Part shown: one piece after another, positions 28,474 through 39,202 of the stretch | Position numbering within the stretch: the first letter of the stretch is position 1 | How the letters are laid out: every line of letters starts with the position of its first letter | Origin: Luteimonas sp. 9C | Lineage (GTDB): Bacteria > Pseudomonadota > Gammaproteobacteria > Xanthomonadales > Xanthomonadaceae | Direction: 5' to 3' | Assembly: GCF_902506295.1 (NCBI RefSeq) | Contig: NZ_LR733312.1 | Span: 891,503-955,502 of the forward strand | Length of the DNA stretch: 64,000 bases | Program-made: the position numbers and the translations under genes | The notes under the pieces: model-generated | Database searches by the model: none | Seen by the model: only the letters and a program-made list of their open reading frames with translations | What the model was told of the DNA's origin: nothing

Positions 28474-29385
28474 TCAGATGCCCAGCGCGCGAAACTCGCC
28501 GCAGATGCGTGAACGTTCCCACACCGGCGCGAACTGCTGCGCCAGCTGGCGCGCGCGCCCGGGCAGGTCGGTGGCCACCTCGCCGTCGACGCGGTGGCCG
28601 AGCGGACGGACGTGGAAGCCGCCGGCGTCGTTGACCAGGAACGCGCCGGCGAACTCGCGGTCCACCGGATCGTCCACCGCGCGGAACACGAAGGCGCTGC
28701 TCAGTCGCTGCGCCAGTGCCAGCAACGCGGAACCCCGCCGCTGCAGGGTCGCCGGATCCTGCAGCAGCACCTGGATCTGGACCCCGCGCCGCGCGGTCGC
28801 CAGCCCACGCAGTGCGGCCAGGACATCGGGATGGTCGTAGAGACCGGGATCGAGATCGCGCGTCCGCAGCCAGACCGAACGCCGCGCGGCGGCGACCAGG
28901 GTCACCGTTGCATCGATCGCGGTCTCGAGGTCCTCGACTGGGAACGTCGCGCCGGCGACACGACGCATCGTGCGATGGGCGATGCCGGCTTCCTCGTAGC
29001 GCGGGCCTTCGGCGACGAAGCCGGCGCGGGCGTAGAGCGCCATCGCCTGGAGCTGGGCGTGCAGATAGGTCTCGCGCAGGCCGGCGTCGCGGGCGGCGTC
29101 GAGCAGCGTCCGCAGCATGGCCTCGCCGACGCCGCGACCGCGCCAGTCGCTGCGGACCGCGAGCCGGCCGATGCGGCCATCCGGGGCGATGCGTCCGGCG
29201 CCGATCGGGCTGCCGTCGCTGGCAGTCGCCAGCACGTGCCGGCTGAGCGTATCGAGCGCATCGCGTTCGAGCTCGGGCGGGACGCCCTGTTCGTCGACGA
29301 ACACGGCGGTGCGGACGGCGTGCGCCGCTGCCAGGTCACCGGCATCGGTGACGATGGCGACCCGGTACGGCGCCGCCGCGCTCAT
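28474..29385 (-). CDS. GNAT acetyltransferase fused to a PLD-like C-terminal domain
   Basis: A 303-residue two-domain protein. Residues 1-150 are a GNAT N-acetyltransferase with the acetyl-CoA loop WRGRGVGEAM (RGRGVG at 82-87) and LYARAGFVAEGPRYEEAGI as the closing GNAT region. Residues 155-303 look like a phospholipase-D-like domain without a clear HxK catalytic motif (a domain I recall as DUF7931 in Xanthomonadaceae proteins). The substrate is unknown. Its ATG overlaps the stop of the RoxA gene by ATGA, so the two are translationally coupled, which hints at a role in modifying ribosomes or their proteins. Longer frames upstream lie inside roxA and are rejected. Confidence 0.8.
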   Translation of the reverse strand: MSAAAPYRVAIVTDAGDLAAAHAVRTAVFVDEQGVPPELERDALDTLSRHVLATASDGSPIGAGRIAPDGRIGRLAVRSDWRGRGVGEAMLRTLLDAARDAGLRETYLHAQLQAMALYARAGFVAEGPRYEEAGIAHRTMRRVAGATFPVEDLETAIDATVTLVAAARRSVWLRTRDLDPGLYDHPDVLAALRGLATARRGVQIQVLLQDPATLQRRGSALLALAQRLSSAFVFRAVDDPVDREFAGAFLVNDAGGFHVRPLGHRVDGEVATDLPGRARQLAQQFAPVWERSRICGEFRALGI

Positions 29386-30602
29386 GCGTCGTCTGCGTCC
29401 AGCAGGGTGTAATGGCCCTCGGCCAGCAGATCGAGCACCGTGTCGCGACCCGCGCCCGACAGGGCCGCGTACGCGCGTCCATCGAGACGCGGCTCGGCAG
29501 CCAGCGTGCGCGCATCCCGCGGCGACAGCGGCCACGCGGTGCCCGACACGAACAGGCGCGCGCCGCTCGCCGCCCGGCGCCAGGCCATCCGGGTGAAGGG
29601 ATTGCGGTGCAGCACCGCCTGGCCCTGCGCGAGCAGCCATTCGAGTTCGATGCGCGGCGGCGCGTCACCTGCGGACACCACCTGCTGCGCATTGCGGTAG
29701 CCGGTGATGAAGCTGCCGAACCAGTCGCCGAGACGATCCGGGTCCTGCATGCGCATCACGTTGAGCGCTTCGACCACGCGCGCCATCGCGGCGGCGTCGA
29801 TCTCGTTCGGATCGGCGGGCGGCTGCAGGGTCTCGTCGTGGTAGCGCATCGATTCGTCGGCGTCGGCGGCCAGCGTGTCGATGTAGTCGCCCATCAGCTC
29901 GCTGACCGACGGCGCGCGCATGCCCACCGAGAACGTCAGGCAGGGATCTTCGGCCACGCCGTGGTGCGGCACCGTCGGCGGCAGATACAGCATGTCGCCG
30001 GGGCCGAGCACCCACTCGTGGGTCGGCGTGAACTCGCGCAGCAACCGGAGCTCGACATCGTCGCGGAAATCCTGCGGCGGCACGCCACGGCCCATCGCGT
30101 CCGAGGCGTCGATCTGCCAGCGCCGATGGCCCTGACCCTGCAGCAGGAAGACGTCGTACTGGTCGACGTGCGCGCCGACCGAGCCGCCGGTCGCGGCGAA
30201 GCTGACCATGATGTCGTCGATGCGCCAGCGCGGCAGGAACGCGAAATGCGGCAGCAGCGCGGCGACATCGGCATCCCACTTGTCGACGTCCTGCACCAGC
30301 AGTGTCCAGTCGCGGTCGCCGAGTCCGGGGAACAGCGCTTCGTCGAACGGGCCGGTCTCGACCTGCCAGCCGTCGCGGCTGCGGTCGTGGCGGATCAGTC
30401 GCGACAGCGCCACTTCCTCGCAGGCCAGGCCCGCCAGGTCCTCAGGCTGCAGCGGCGTCTCGAAATCCGGGAACGCGTTGCGGATCAGCAGCGGGCGCTT
30501 CTGCCAGTAGTCGCGCAGGAACCGCGCGGCCGGCATGCCCAGCGGGCCATCGCCGGCGGATGCGCGGGCGTCGATTTCGAAGGGGAGGGGGGCTTTGCTC
30601 AT
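29382..30602 (-). CDS. roxA: Ribosomal oxygenase RoxA (YcfD-type, uL16 arginine hydroxylase)
   Basis: RoxA is a 2-oxoglutarate/Fe(II) oxygenase of the JmjC class that hydroxylates an arginine of ribosomal protein uL16. The 406-residue protein has the cupin iron ligands H145-V-D147 in GAHVDQYDVFLLQG and a distal histidine in LPPTVPHHGVAE (H213), and DYWQKRPLLIRNAFP at the start as in YcfD. The C-terminal region carries the family's winged-helix-like part. The start at 30602 gives the normal family N-terminus; a frame reaching 30719 would add an Arg-rich leader. It is followed by, and overlaps by four bases, the GNAT fusion gene. Confidence 0.92.
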   Translation of the reverse strand: MSKAPLPFEIDARASAGDGPLGMPAARFLRDYWQKRPLLIRNAFPDFETPLQPEDLAGLACEEVALSRLIRHDRSRDGWQVETGPFDEALFPGLGDRDWTLLVQDVDKWDADVAALLPHFAFLPRWRIDDIMVSFAATGGSVGAHVDQYDVFLLQGQGHRRWQIDASDAMGRGVPPQDFRDDVELRLLREFTPTHEWVLGPGDMLYLPPTVPHHGVAEDPCLTFSVGMRAPSVSELMGDYIDTLAADADESMRYHDETLQPPADPNEIDAAAMARVVEALNVMRMQDPDRLGDWFGSFITGYRNAQQVVSAGDAPPRIELEWLLAQGQAVLHRNPFTRMAWRRAASGARLFVSGTAWPLSPRDARTLAAEPRLDGRAYAALSGAGRDTVLDLLAEGHYTLLDADDA

Positions 30603-30740
30603 GGGCGGGGAGCCTACGCGAAAACCGGATCGGGCTCGACGGGACGGGCGTTGGCAACGCGACCGGCCGGCACCGCGTGATGCAGGTGCGATGCGCATCA
30701 TGTCGAGGCGCACCGACAAGACGATCAGGCCGGAAGCGAG

Positions 30741-31145
30741 CTAGCCGGACGTCGCTACCGCGTCATAGCCGCGCGCACTGAAGGCGAGCAGGCACCAGCC
30801 ATGTCCGAACGGATCGGCGAGCTGGACGATGCGACCGAAGGCCTCGTCCCGCACCGGGCCCTCGCGCACGAATCCGGCGTGCTCGGCGCGCGCCAGTGCG
30901 GCGTCGACATCCTCGACCACGACATCCAGATGCACCGGGCACCAGTGACGCGTGTAGTCGCGCGGCATGTGACCGGCGCCGATGCTGCCGGCGGCCTTGT
31001 GCAGCAGATACAGCCGCACCGACAGCCCCGTCAGTTCGACGACGGACGCGCCGAACCGTCTGCCGGTCTGGAGACCGAAGGCCTCGCGGTACACGCGCTC
31101 GGCGCGCTGCAGATCCGGGACATCGAGATTGACCAGCAGGTCCAT
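30741..31145 (-). CDS. VOC-superfamily (glyoxalase-fold) protein
   Basis: A 134-residue protein with the two beta-alpha-beta-beta-beta modules of the vicinal-oxygen-chelate fold: LVNLDVPDLQRAERVYREAF at the start and HLDVVVEDVDAALARAEHAG in the second half, ending in the common motif LADPFGHGWCLLAF. Metal ligands are not certain: the first module has Asn/Asp rather than His at the usual position, so it may be a non-glyoxalase member such as a binding or resistance protein. No substrate can be assigned. It starts 21 bases after purB and is probably co-transcribed with it. Confidence 0.8.
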   Translation of the reverse strand: MDLLVNLDVPDLQRAERVYREAFGLQTGRRFGASVVELTGLSVRLYLLHKAAGSIGAGHMPRDYTRHWCPVHLDVVVEDVDAALARAEHAGFVREGPVRDEAFGRIVQLADPFGHGWCLLAFSARGYDAVATSG

Positions 31146-31166
31146 GTCGGGTCCCGGTGCCGTGGG

Positions 31167-32579
<1,413 letters not shown>

Positions 32580-32581
32580 TC

Positions 32582-32611
32582 ATTTTAGCCTGTACGGCCC
32601 TCGCGTATCCT
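32582..32611. promoter_or_regulatory. Divergent promoter region of purB and fumC
   Basis: On the minus strand TAAAAT (32582-32587) lies about 33 bases before the purB start. On the plus strand TATCCT (32606-32611) lies about 58 bases before fumC, inside GTATCCTGCGG, which also occurs in the hairpin loop at 19054-19064. Neither has a clear -35. Confidence 0.4.
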
Positions 32612-32669
32612 GCGGTCACGACGCCAGCGACCGTGCCAGCCGAGTCAGTCCCCTCCTGGAGCCGAATCG

Positions 32670-34085
<1,416 letters not shown>

Positions 34086-34100
34086 GTCTTCGAGTGTTCC

Positions 34101-34137
34101 AACAGAAAAGACCGGCCAATGGCCGGTCTTTTCTGTT
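34101..34137. terminator. Strong bidirectional intrinsic terminator after fumC
   Basis: AACAGAAAAGACCGGCC (34101-34117), loop AAT, GGCCGGTCTTTTCTGTT (34121-34137): 17 perfectly paired bases with A-rich and T-rich arms. It separates fumC from the convergent minus-strand operon that ends at 34166 and can serve both. Confidence 0.92.
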
Positions 34138-34165
34138 TCGATGCAGCGGGCGTCGAGTGCCAGCG

Positions 34166-34900
34166 TCAGTTCGAGGCCGGCGCCGCTGCCGCATCCGCTT
34201 CCGCAGCTGCATCGTCGCGATGGACGACGGTGTCCTTGCGGCAGTTCTCGACGTCGGTCGCGTCCATCCTTGCGTAGGGTTCGAAGGCGGGCAGCGCAGC
34301 CGCGAGCGCCTGTTGCGAGGCGAGCAGGGCCGGCAGGCGGTCGCACAGCTTGTCTGCCTCGGCTTCGATCTTCGCGCCCTCGGCTTCCATGCGCTGCTCG
34401 AACTCCGCGGACTTGCCCGACAGCGCGCTGGCGATCGCACCCTTGGCGGCTTCCGCGCCGAGCTGTGCGCCTTGGATGCCGATCGTGATGCCGGCGTCCG
34501 CGATCGCAATGATGTTGCTGCGATGCGCCAGCAGCAGCTCGCGTTGCGCGCCGTCGATCTCGATCGTCTTGCCATCGACCAGTAAATCGCCCGCCGGGCT
34601 GATCTCGGCCTTCGGTAGCCCGGACGTGCGGCTGTCGTCGCCGCCGAAGCGGAACCCGTTGATGTTCAGGCCGCTGGCACCGGTGCCGCCGATGCTGATG
34701 TTGTTCTCGGCCAGATCCCGGCGCGCGGTTTCCAGTGCGCGCCGGGTGGTGCGGGCCACGAAACCTTCCTCGGCCGGTGCTGTCGTGGCATCGCGGTCTG
34801 CGGACGCAGGCGGCGCATCGTCGCGACCACAGGCGGTCAGCGCCCCGGCGCAGGCGAGCAGCAGGACCGGGGGGCGGGCACGGGAGGGCAGGATCTTCAT
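34166..34900 (-). CDS. Putative lipoprotein, DUF2884 (YggN)-like
   Basis: Function unknown. The 244-residue protein has a lipoprotein signal with lipobox LTAC (C24), then a region like E. coli YggN/DUF2884, including LPKAEISPAGDLLVDGKTIE near residue 95 and a helical stretch with LCDRLPALLASQQALAAALP, ending in an Asp/Ala-rich tail. It is a paralogue of the protein at 35900-36568: both share LPKAEI-x-P-x-GD-x-L-x-DG, a conserved CDR(L/M)PAL block and PAF-x-PYAR. The start at 34900 is used because it begins the signal peptide. It is the last gene of the YtrA-type operon, 26 bases after the beta-solenoid gene. Confidence 0.75.
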   Translation of the reverse strand: MKILPSRARPPVLLLACAGALTACGRDDAPPASADRDATTAPAEEGFVARTTRRALETARRDLAENNISIGGTGASGLNINGFRFGGDDSRTSGLPKAEISPAGDLLVDGKTIEIDGAQRELLLAHRSNIIAIADAGITIGIQGAQLGAEAAKGAIASALSGKSAEFEQRMEAEGAKIEAEADKLCDRLPALLASQQALAAALPAFEPYARMDATDVENCRKDTVVHRDDAAAEADAAAAPASN

Positions 34901-34926
34901 GGTCGGACTCCGGATCTGTAGAGGAT

Positions 34927-35781
34927 TCAACGCCGGCTGGGCACGCTGACGGCGCCGCGCACGTCGCGGTGCGAGACCTCGCCGCTGCCCTTGGCGGCCA
35001 CTTCGAAATCGCCGCCGATCGCGCGGACATCGACATCGCCCGAGCCGATCGAGCCGACACGCACGTTGCCCTGCACGTCGCGCAGGTCGATGTCGCCCGA
35101 GCCGAGGCTGCCGATGCGGACGTCGCCGCCGGCGCCGGCGAGCTTGAAGTCGCCCGAGCCGATGCTGCCGACTTCGACGGGGCCGCGGATGCCGCGGGCC
35201 TCGACGTCGCCCGAGCCGATCGAGAGCACCTTCAGCTCACCGGCGTCTTCGACCGTGATGTCGCCCGAGCCGACCTTGGCGGTGGCGCGGCCCTGGATGC
35301 GGCGCAGTTCGGCATCGCCGGAGCCGACGTCGGCGCTCGCGGCGGACACGCCGGTCACCCAGGCATCGCCGGAACCGACGACGGTCTGGACCAGGGCGTT
35401 CGCGGGCACCTGGCCGGAAAGGTCCAGGTAGGCGTACTGGTTGCCCATCCAGCCGGTCGAATTCGACGTGCGGCGCAGGGTGACGGTCAGCGTCTCCCCC
35501 TCGCGCGCCTGCTCGAGAACCAGCGAGGCGAGCATGGCGTCGCTCGATGCGCAGGCACGACCACGCAGGGTCGCGTCGGGACGCTCGGCACCTTCGATGC
35601 GCAACCGGCTGTTGCCGATCTCGAACCGCACCGTCCGCACGCCGTCGAGCTGCAGGGCCAGATCGCGCGGCTGGCTGTGGCGGCACTGCGGGCCGTCTTC
35701 GGCCTGCGCCGCGAGCGGCCATGCGAGCGTGGCGGCAATGAGCGTGGCGAGCAGCGGACGAGCGGAAACAGCGTGCGTCAT
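34927..35781 (-). CDS. Exported GSGD-repeat beta-solenoid protein (GIN/DUF2807-like)
   Basis: A 284-residue exported protein of unknown function. A signal peptide (cut near AAQAE, about residue 27) is followed by a non-repetitive domain to about 130 and then eight regular turns, each beginning with the motif (V/I/L)GSGD at 17-19 residue intervals (the last is KGSGE). Such alternating GSGD turns are typical of right-handed beta-helix proteins of the DUF2807/DUF4097 head-GIN type, which often accompany envelope-stress or ABC/regulator genes. It lies between two DUF2884-like paralogues in the operon, suggesting a surface or periplasmic complex. No enzymatic motif is visible. Confidence 0.82.
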   Translation of the reverse strand: MTHAVSARPLLATLIAATLAWPLAAQAEDGPQCRHSQPRDLALQLDGVRTVRFEIGNSRLRIEGAERPDATLRGRACASSDAMLASLVLEQAREGETLTVTLRRTSNSTGWMGNQYAYLDLSGQVPANALVQTVVGSGDAWVTGVSAASADVGSGDAELRRIQGRATAKVGSGDITVEDAGELKVLSIGSGDVEARGIRGPVEVGSIGSGDFKLAGAGGDVRIGSLGSGDIDLRDVQGNVRVGSIGSGDVDVRAIGGDFEVAAKGSGEVSHRDVRGAVSVPSRR

Positions 35782-35899
35782 GGCGGAGACTCCCTGGCGA
35801 GGTGTCCGGTCTGCGGCATTGCAGAGGCCGGGCGTGTGCGTGGTGGCTGACGCTAACCTGAATCGAGGCTCCTGCGCGAGCCGTCGGACGCGACCGGCC

Positions 35900-36568
35900 T
35901 CAGCGCCCGGCGAACTCGCGGCGGACCTCGTTGCGGCAGCTGTCCGCGTCCTGCGCTTCCAGGCGCGCGTAGGGGCGGAATGCCGGCAGGTCGCTCGCCA
36001 GTTGCTGCTGCGCCTCGCGCAGCGCGGGCATGCGGTCGCAGATCAGCATCACGCCGGGGCCGACGGTGTCGCGGACGGTCCGCTCGATGCGCCGCTCCAG
36101 GCTGCCGGTCATCGCGCCGACCATCAGTGAGAACACACCGCGGTCGACCGAATCCACGGCCGCCAGCGCGCTGACCTCGCCGATGTCGATGCCGGCCTTC
36201 GCGACCTCGATGACCATGCCGCGGTAGGCGAGCAACTGGCGCCGCTGGGCGCTGTCGATGGCGACGGCCTCGCCGTCGATGAGGAAATCGCCGCGCGGGG
36301 TGATCTCGGCCTTCGGCAGCGCCGGGGCCGTCTTCGCCTTGCGGTCGCGGCGCGCATCGCCATTGGCCTGCAGGCTGTGGGTCACATCGAGATTGTCGGT
36401 TTCGAGTTCGGCGCGCGCCCTGGCGAGATCGGTGCGGATGTCGCGCCTGGCATCTTCCAGATCCCGGCGGATCTCCTCGCGCACGCCGCCGGACTCCGGC
36501 GGCGCCGGCCATGCAGCCATCGGCAGACACAGGGCAAGGGCGAATGCGGTGACGGCTGCAGCGTTCAT
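35900..36568 (-). CDS. Exported DUF2884 (YggN)-like protein
   Basis: Function unknown. The 222-residue protein has an ordinary signal peptide (cleavage near AAWPA, residue 22), a charged amphipathic helical stretch rich in Arg/Asp/Glu (about 28-65), then the DUF2884-like core with ALPKAEITPRGDFLIDG near residue 83 and a C-terminal block LICDRMPALREAQQQLASDL. It is the paralogue of the lipoprotein at 34166-34900 but lacks the lipobox, so one member is probably soluble in the periplasm and the other membrane-tethered. It starts 45 bases after the ABC permease. Confidence 0.75.
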   Translation of the reverse strand: MNAAAVTAFALALCLPMAAWPAPPESGGVREEIRRDLEDARRDIRTDLARARAELETDNLDVTHSLQANGDARRDRKAKTAPALPKAEITPRGDFLIDGEAVAIDSAQRRQLLAYRGMVIEVAKAGIDIGEVSALAAVDSVDRGVFSLMVGAMTGSLERRIERTVRDTVGPGVMLICDRMPALREAQQQLASDLPAFRPYARLEAQDADSCRNEVRREFAGR

Positions 36569-36613
36569 GGAGGGTCTCCGGAATCAGGCGATGGCGGGAA
36601 GCGAAGGGCGGGC

Positions 36614-37660
36614 TCAGCCTTCCTCGCGCCAGCGGCGCAGGCGGATGGCGATCACGATCATCACGGCGCCGGCGATGAGGCCGATCCACATCGAGGGCGC
36701 GGCGAAGTTGCTGTAGAGACCCGAGATCGAGAAGAGTTCGCTGGTCGGCAGGGCGCCGGACTGCATCAGGCTCAGATCGCGGTGGGTCACGGGCACAGTG
36801 CCCAGCAGCATCCGCGAGATCACGTTGCCCCAGAGCCAGTGACGGTCCAGACCGATCACCTGCAGCAGGCCGGTCATCGACGTCGCGACGCCCAGCGCCA
36901 GCGGAATCAGCAGTGCCCACAGGAAGGGCTTGCTCTTGGCCCAGGCCGAGCACAGCAGCAGCCAGCCGACGGTCGGGAACATCCACGCCGCGTAGACCGG
37001 AATCGCCGCCAGGAAATGACCACCCAGCAGGAAGACCGCGCCATTGCCCCAGAGCAGCGGGAATGGATTGGCCCCATGGGCGGCCGCGGCGATGCTCAGC
37101 GCGACCAGGAACGCGAACATGATGAGAATCGCGAATACGGTGGCGAACAGCGGGATCACCAGCGTCGCGGTCACGACCTTCGACAGCACCGTCGACGTGT
37201 CGGAAATCGGCAGCGATTTCCAGAACAGCACGCTGCGGTCGCGCCGATCGTCGTAGAGCGCGCCGAGACAGTAGAAGAACGCCACGAAGATCATCACCAG
37301 GAACGGCCAGGTCGCGGACAGGGCCAGGGTGTAGGTGAGGCCCTCCGACAGCTGGTAGAGATCGTCACTGGTCAGCTGCTGGGCGAGCGTGCCCAGATCC
37401 AGACCGTTGATGGTCACGCCGTTGTGCTGGACCAGGTTGCCCTCGGCGACCGCCTTGTGGGCGAACGCGATGCCGGCGATCAGCAGGCCGACCGACAGCA
37501 GCAGCGACACGCCGCCCGCGATCATCGGCGCCCAGAAGATGCCACCGCGGTGCTCCCAGTATTCGCGCCGCAGCAGCAGGCGGAAACGACGGGTCGGATG
37601 GGTGGGGGCGAACGTCCGGGACGGCACCGGAGTGTCCACGGATTCGGCGGCGGCATTCAT
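36614..37660 (-). CDS. ABC transporter permease of a YtrA-regulated system
   Basis: A 348-residue integral membrane protein with about six hydrophobic segments (around residues 43-68, 112-140, 162-195, 200-235, 245-270 and 323-340) and a large extracytoplasmic loop after the first. It resembles the ABC-2-type permeases encoded next to YtrA-family regulators. The motif DDRRDRSVLFWKSLPISDT in the first cytoplasmic loop is characteristic of this group. It pairs with the ATPase upstream, whose stop overlaps its ATG by four bases. Substrate unknown; related systems respond to cell-envelope antibiotics. Confidence 0.85.
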   Translation of the reverse strand: MNAAAESVDTPVPSRTFAPTHPTRRFRLLLRREYWEHRGGIFWAPMIAGGVSLLLSVGLLIAGIAFAHKAVAEGNLVQHNGVTINGLDLGTLAQQLTSDDLYQLSEGLTYTLALSATWPFLVMIFVAFFYCLGALYDDRRDRSVLFWKSLPISDTSTVLSKVVTATLVIPLFATVFAILIMFAFLVALSIAAAAHGANPFPLLWGNGAVFLLGGHFLAAIPVYAAWMFPTVGWLLLCSAWAKSKPFLWALLIPLALGVATSMTGLLQVIGLDRHWLWGNVISRMLLGTVPVTHRDLSLMQSGALPTSELFSISGLYSNFAAPSMWIGLIAGAVMIVIAIRLRRWREEG

Positions 37661-38532
37661 GCGTAGGCTCCTTTCATCGTGGCCACGAACAGGTCGGCCA
37701 GGCCCGGGGTGCGGGTTTCGCCGTATGTCGACAGGGTGGAAACGGGCACGTTGTCGAACAGCATCACGGTCTTGCCGAAGGGCAGGGCGCGCTCGTCGAT
37801 CGGGCGATGGGCGCGGGCAGCGTCGAGGTGTTCGGCGTTGACCAGCACTTCGACGAAGCGCTCGCCGACATCGTCCATCGGCGCGTCCAGCACGATCCTG
37901 CCGTTCTGGATGAACAGCACGTCGGTGAGGATGTGCTCGATCTCCTCGACCTGATGCGTGGTGACGATGATCGTCTTCTGCTCGTCGAAGTAATCCTCCA
38001 GCAGGCGCTGGTAGAACTGCTTGCGGTACAGGATGTCGAGGCCCAGCGTCGGCTCGTCGAGCACCAGCAGCTTGGCGTCGATCGCCATCACCAGCGCCAG
38101 GTGCAGCTGCACGATCATGCCCTTGGACATTTCCCGCACGCGCTGTTTCGGACCGAGCTTGGTGTTAGCGAGGAAGCGTTCGCAGCGGGCGCGGTCGAAG
38201 CGGGGATGCACGCCCTCGACGAAATCGATCGCGTCGCGCACCCGCATCCAGCGCGGCAGCACCGCGACGTCGGCGATGAAGCAGACATCGTTCATCAGCG
38301 CATCGCGTTCGGTGCGCGGGTCGCGTCCGAGCACCGACATCTCGCCGTCGAACCGGATCAGTCCGAGCAGCGCCTTCAGTGCGGTCGTCTTGCCGGCGCC
38401 ATTGGGACCGATCAGGCCGACGATCCGGCCGGCGGGAATCTGGAAGCTGGTGCCGTCCAGCGCCCGCGCGCCCTTGTAGGTCTTGGTGAGGTTGCGCGCG
38501 GTGATCACGGGCGTATCGAGGACGGCGTTCAT
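37657..38532 (-). CDS. ABC transporter ATP-binding protein of a YtrA-regulated system
   Basis: A 291-residue ATPase with Walker A GPNGAGKTT (42-50), Walker B KLLVLDEPTLGLD and switch histidine in VTTHQVEEIEH. The signature motif is the degenerate MSKGM rather than LSGGQ, as in YtrB-like ATPases. The start at 38532 overlaps the regulator stop (ATGA), as its own stop overlaps the permease start, so regulator, ATPase and permease form a translationally coupled trio. A longer in-frame start at 38886 would run through the regulator gene and is rejected. Confidence 0.9.
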   Translation of the reverse strand: MNAVLDTPVITARNLTKTYKGARALDGTSFQIPAGRIVGLIGPNGAGKTTALKALLGLIRFDGEMSVLGRDPRTERDALMNDVCFIADVAVLPRWMRVRDAIDFVEGVHPRFDRARCERFLANTKLGPKQRVREMSKGMIVQLHLALVMAIDAKLLVLDEPTLGLDILYRKQFYQRLLEDYFDEQKTIIVTTHQVEEIEHILTDVLFIQNGRIVLDAPMDDVGERFVEVLVNAEHLDAARAHRPIDERALPFGKTVMLFDNVPVSTLSTYGETRTPGLADLFVATMKGAYA

Positions 38533-38900
38533 TCGTTGGCTCCATTGCCGATGGACTGCAGCAGGTCCCGGGTCGACAGCCCCAGGCGTTCGATCCGTTC
38601 CACCACCTGCGGCCATTCGTCGGTCAGGAACCGCTCGCGTTCGCTGCTGCGCAGCTTCTTCGAGGCTTCCTCGGTGACGAACATGCCCAGGCCGCGGCGC
38701 TTCTCCACCAGCGCCTCGTCGGCGAGCTCCTGGTAGGCGCGCGAGACGGTGATCGGGTTGAGCTGGTAGTCGGCGGCCACCTGGCGCACCGAGGGCAGCG
38801 CATCGCCGGGCTTCAGGACGCCGTCGAGCATCATGGCGATGACGCGTTCCTTGAGCTGGCGGTAGATGGGAGCGCCGTCGCTCCATTCGATATTGGCCAT
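38529..38900 (-). CDS. ytrA: GntR-family regulator, YtrA subfamily
   Basis: A 123-residue repressor with an N-terminal winged helix (PIYRQLKERVIAMMLDGVL, then PGDALPSVRQVAADYQLNPI) and a very short two-helix C-terminal part. That size and shape define the YtrA subfamily, which lacks a large ligand domain. GGAG lies 8 bases before the ATG at 38900, overlapping the end of the small gene upstream. It should bind the palindrome at 39203-39226, which fits the GGTG-N16-CACC site I recall for Xanthomonas YtrA/HpaR1 proteins. In Xanthomonas, relatives influence virulence and envelope functions; whether that applies here is unknown. Confidence 0.9.
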   Translation of the reverse strand: MANIEWSDGAPIYRQLKERVIAMMLDGVLKPGDALPSVRQVAADYQLNPITVSRAYQELADEALVEKRRGLGMFVTEEASKKLRSSERERFLTDEWPQVVERIERLGLSTRDLLQSIGNGANE

Positions 38901-38904
38901 GGCC

Positions 38905-39177
38905 TCAGCTCCTTCCACCAGCGCCCCGCGCGAACGAGAAGTACGGCAGGGCGAAACCGCTGCGCGCACGGCGTGCGCGGGGGCGCGGGGTCTCCGCGTC
39001 GATGTCGGTCGCGGCCGCGGCCCGCTCGGCCTGTGCGCGCGCCTTGGCGGCGACGGACGCGGGCGGCGTCGCGACCTCACCGGCCGACGGCGCCGGTCCG
39101 GCGAACAGCAGGCCCGCCGAGAGCAACAGGGCGAGGGCGGTGCATGCGATGATCGGGGTGTGGAGCCTGCGGTTCAT
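38905..39177 (-). CDS. Small exported or membrane-anchored protein, first gene of the YtrA operon
   Basis: A 90-residue protein I do not recognise. It has a classical N-terminal signal or anchor (IIACTALALLLSAGLLFAGP, residues 9-28), then an Ala/Pro-rich and strongly basic stretch (RPRARRARSGF) and a Gly/Ser end. It begins about 30 bases after the predicted transcription start and ends 4 bases before the YtrA-like gene, whose ribosome binding site sits in its last codons. That makes it a genuine operon member rather than a chance frame. A small sensor or leader peptide role is conceivable but unsupported. Confidence 0.65.
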   Translation of the reverse strand: MNRRLHTPIIACTALALLLSAGLLFAGPAPSAGEVATPPASVAAKARAQAERAAAATDIDAETPRPRARRARSGFALPYFSFARGAGGRS

Positions 39178-39202
39178 GAAGACCGTCCTGCTCTAGTGGG
39201 TA

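Noticed and set aside
23991-28634. A 1547-codon open frame on the plus strand across lpdA, sucB and sucA
   Set aside because: It is antisense to three well-conserved genes and crosses their intergenic gaps. The His/Asp/Arg-rich translation has no domain. GC-rich third positions leave few stops on the opposite strand.
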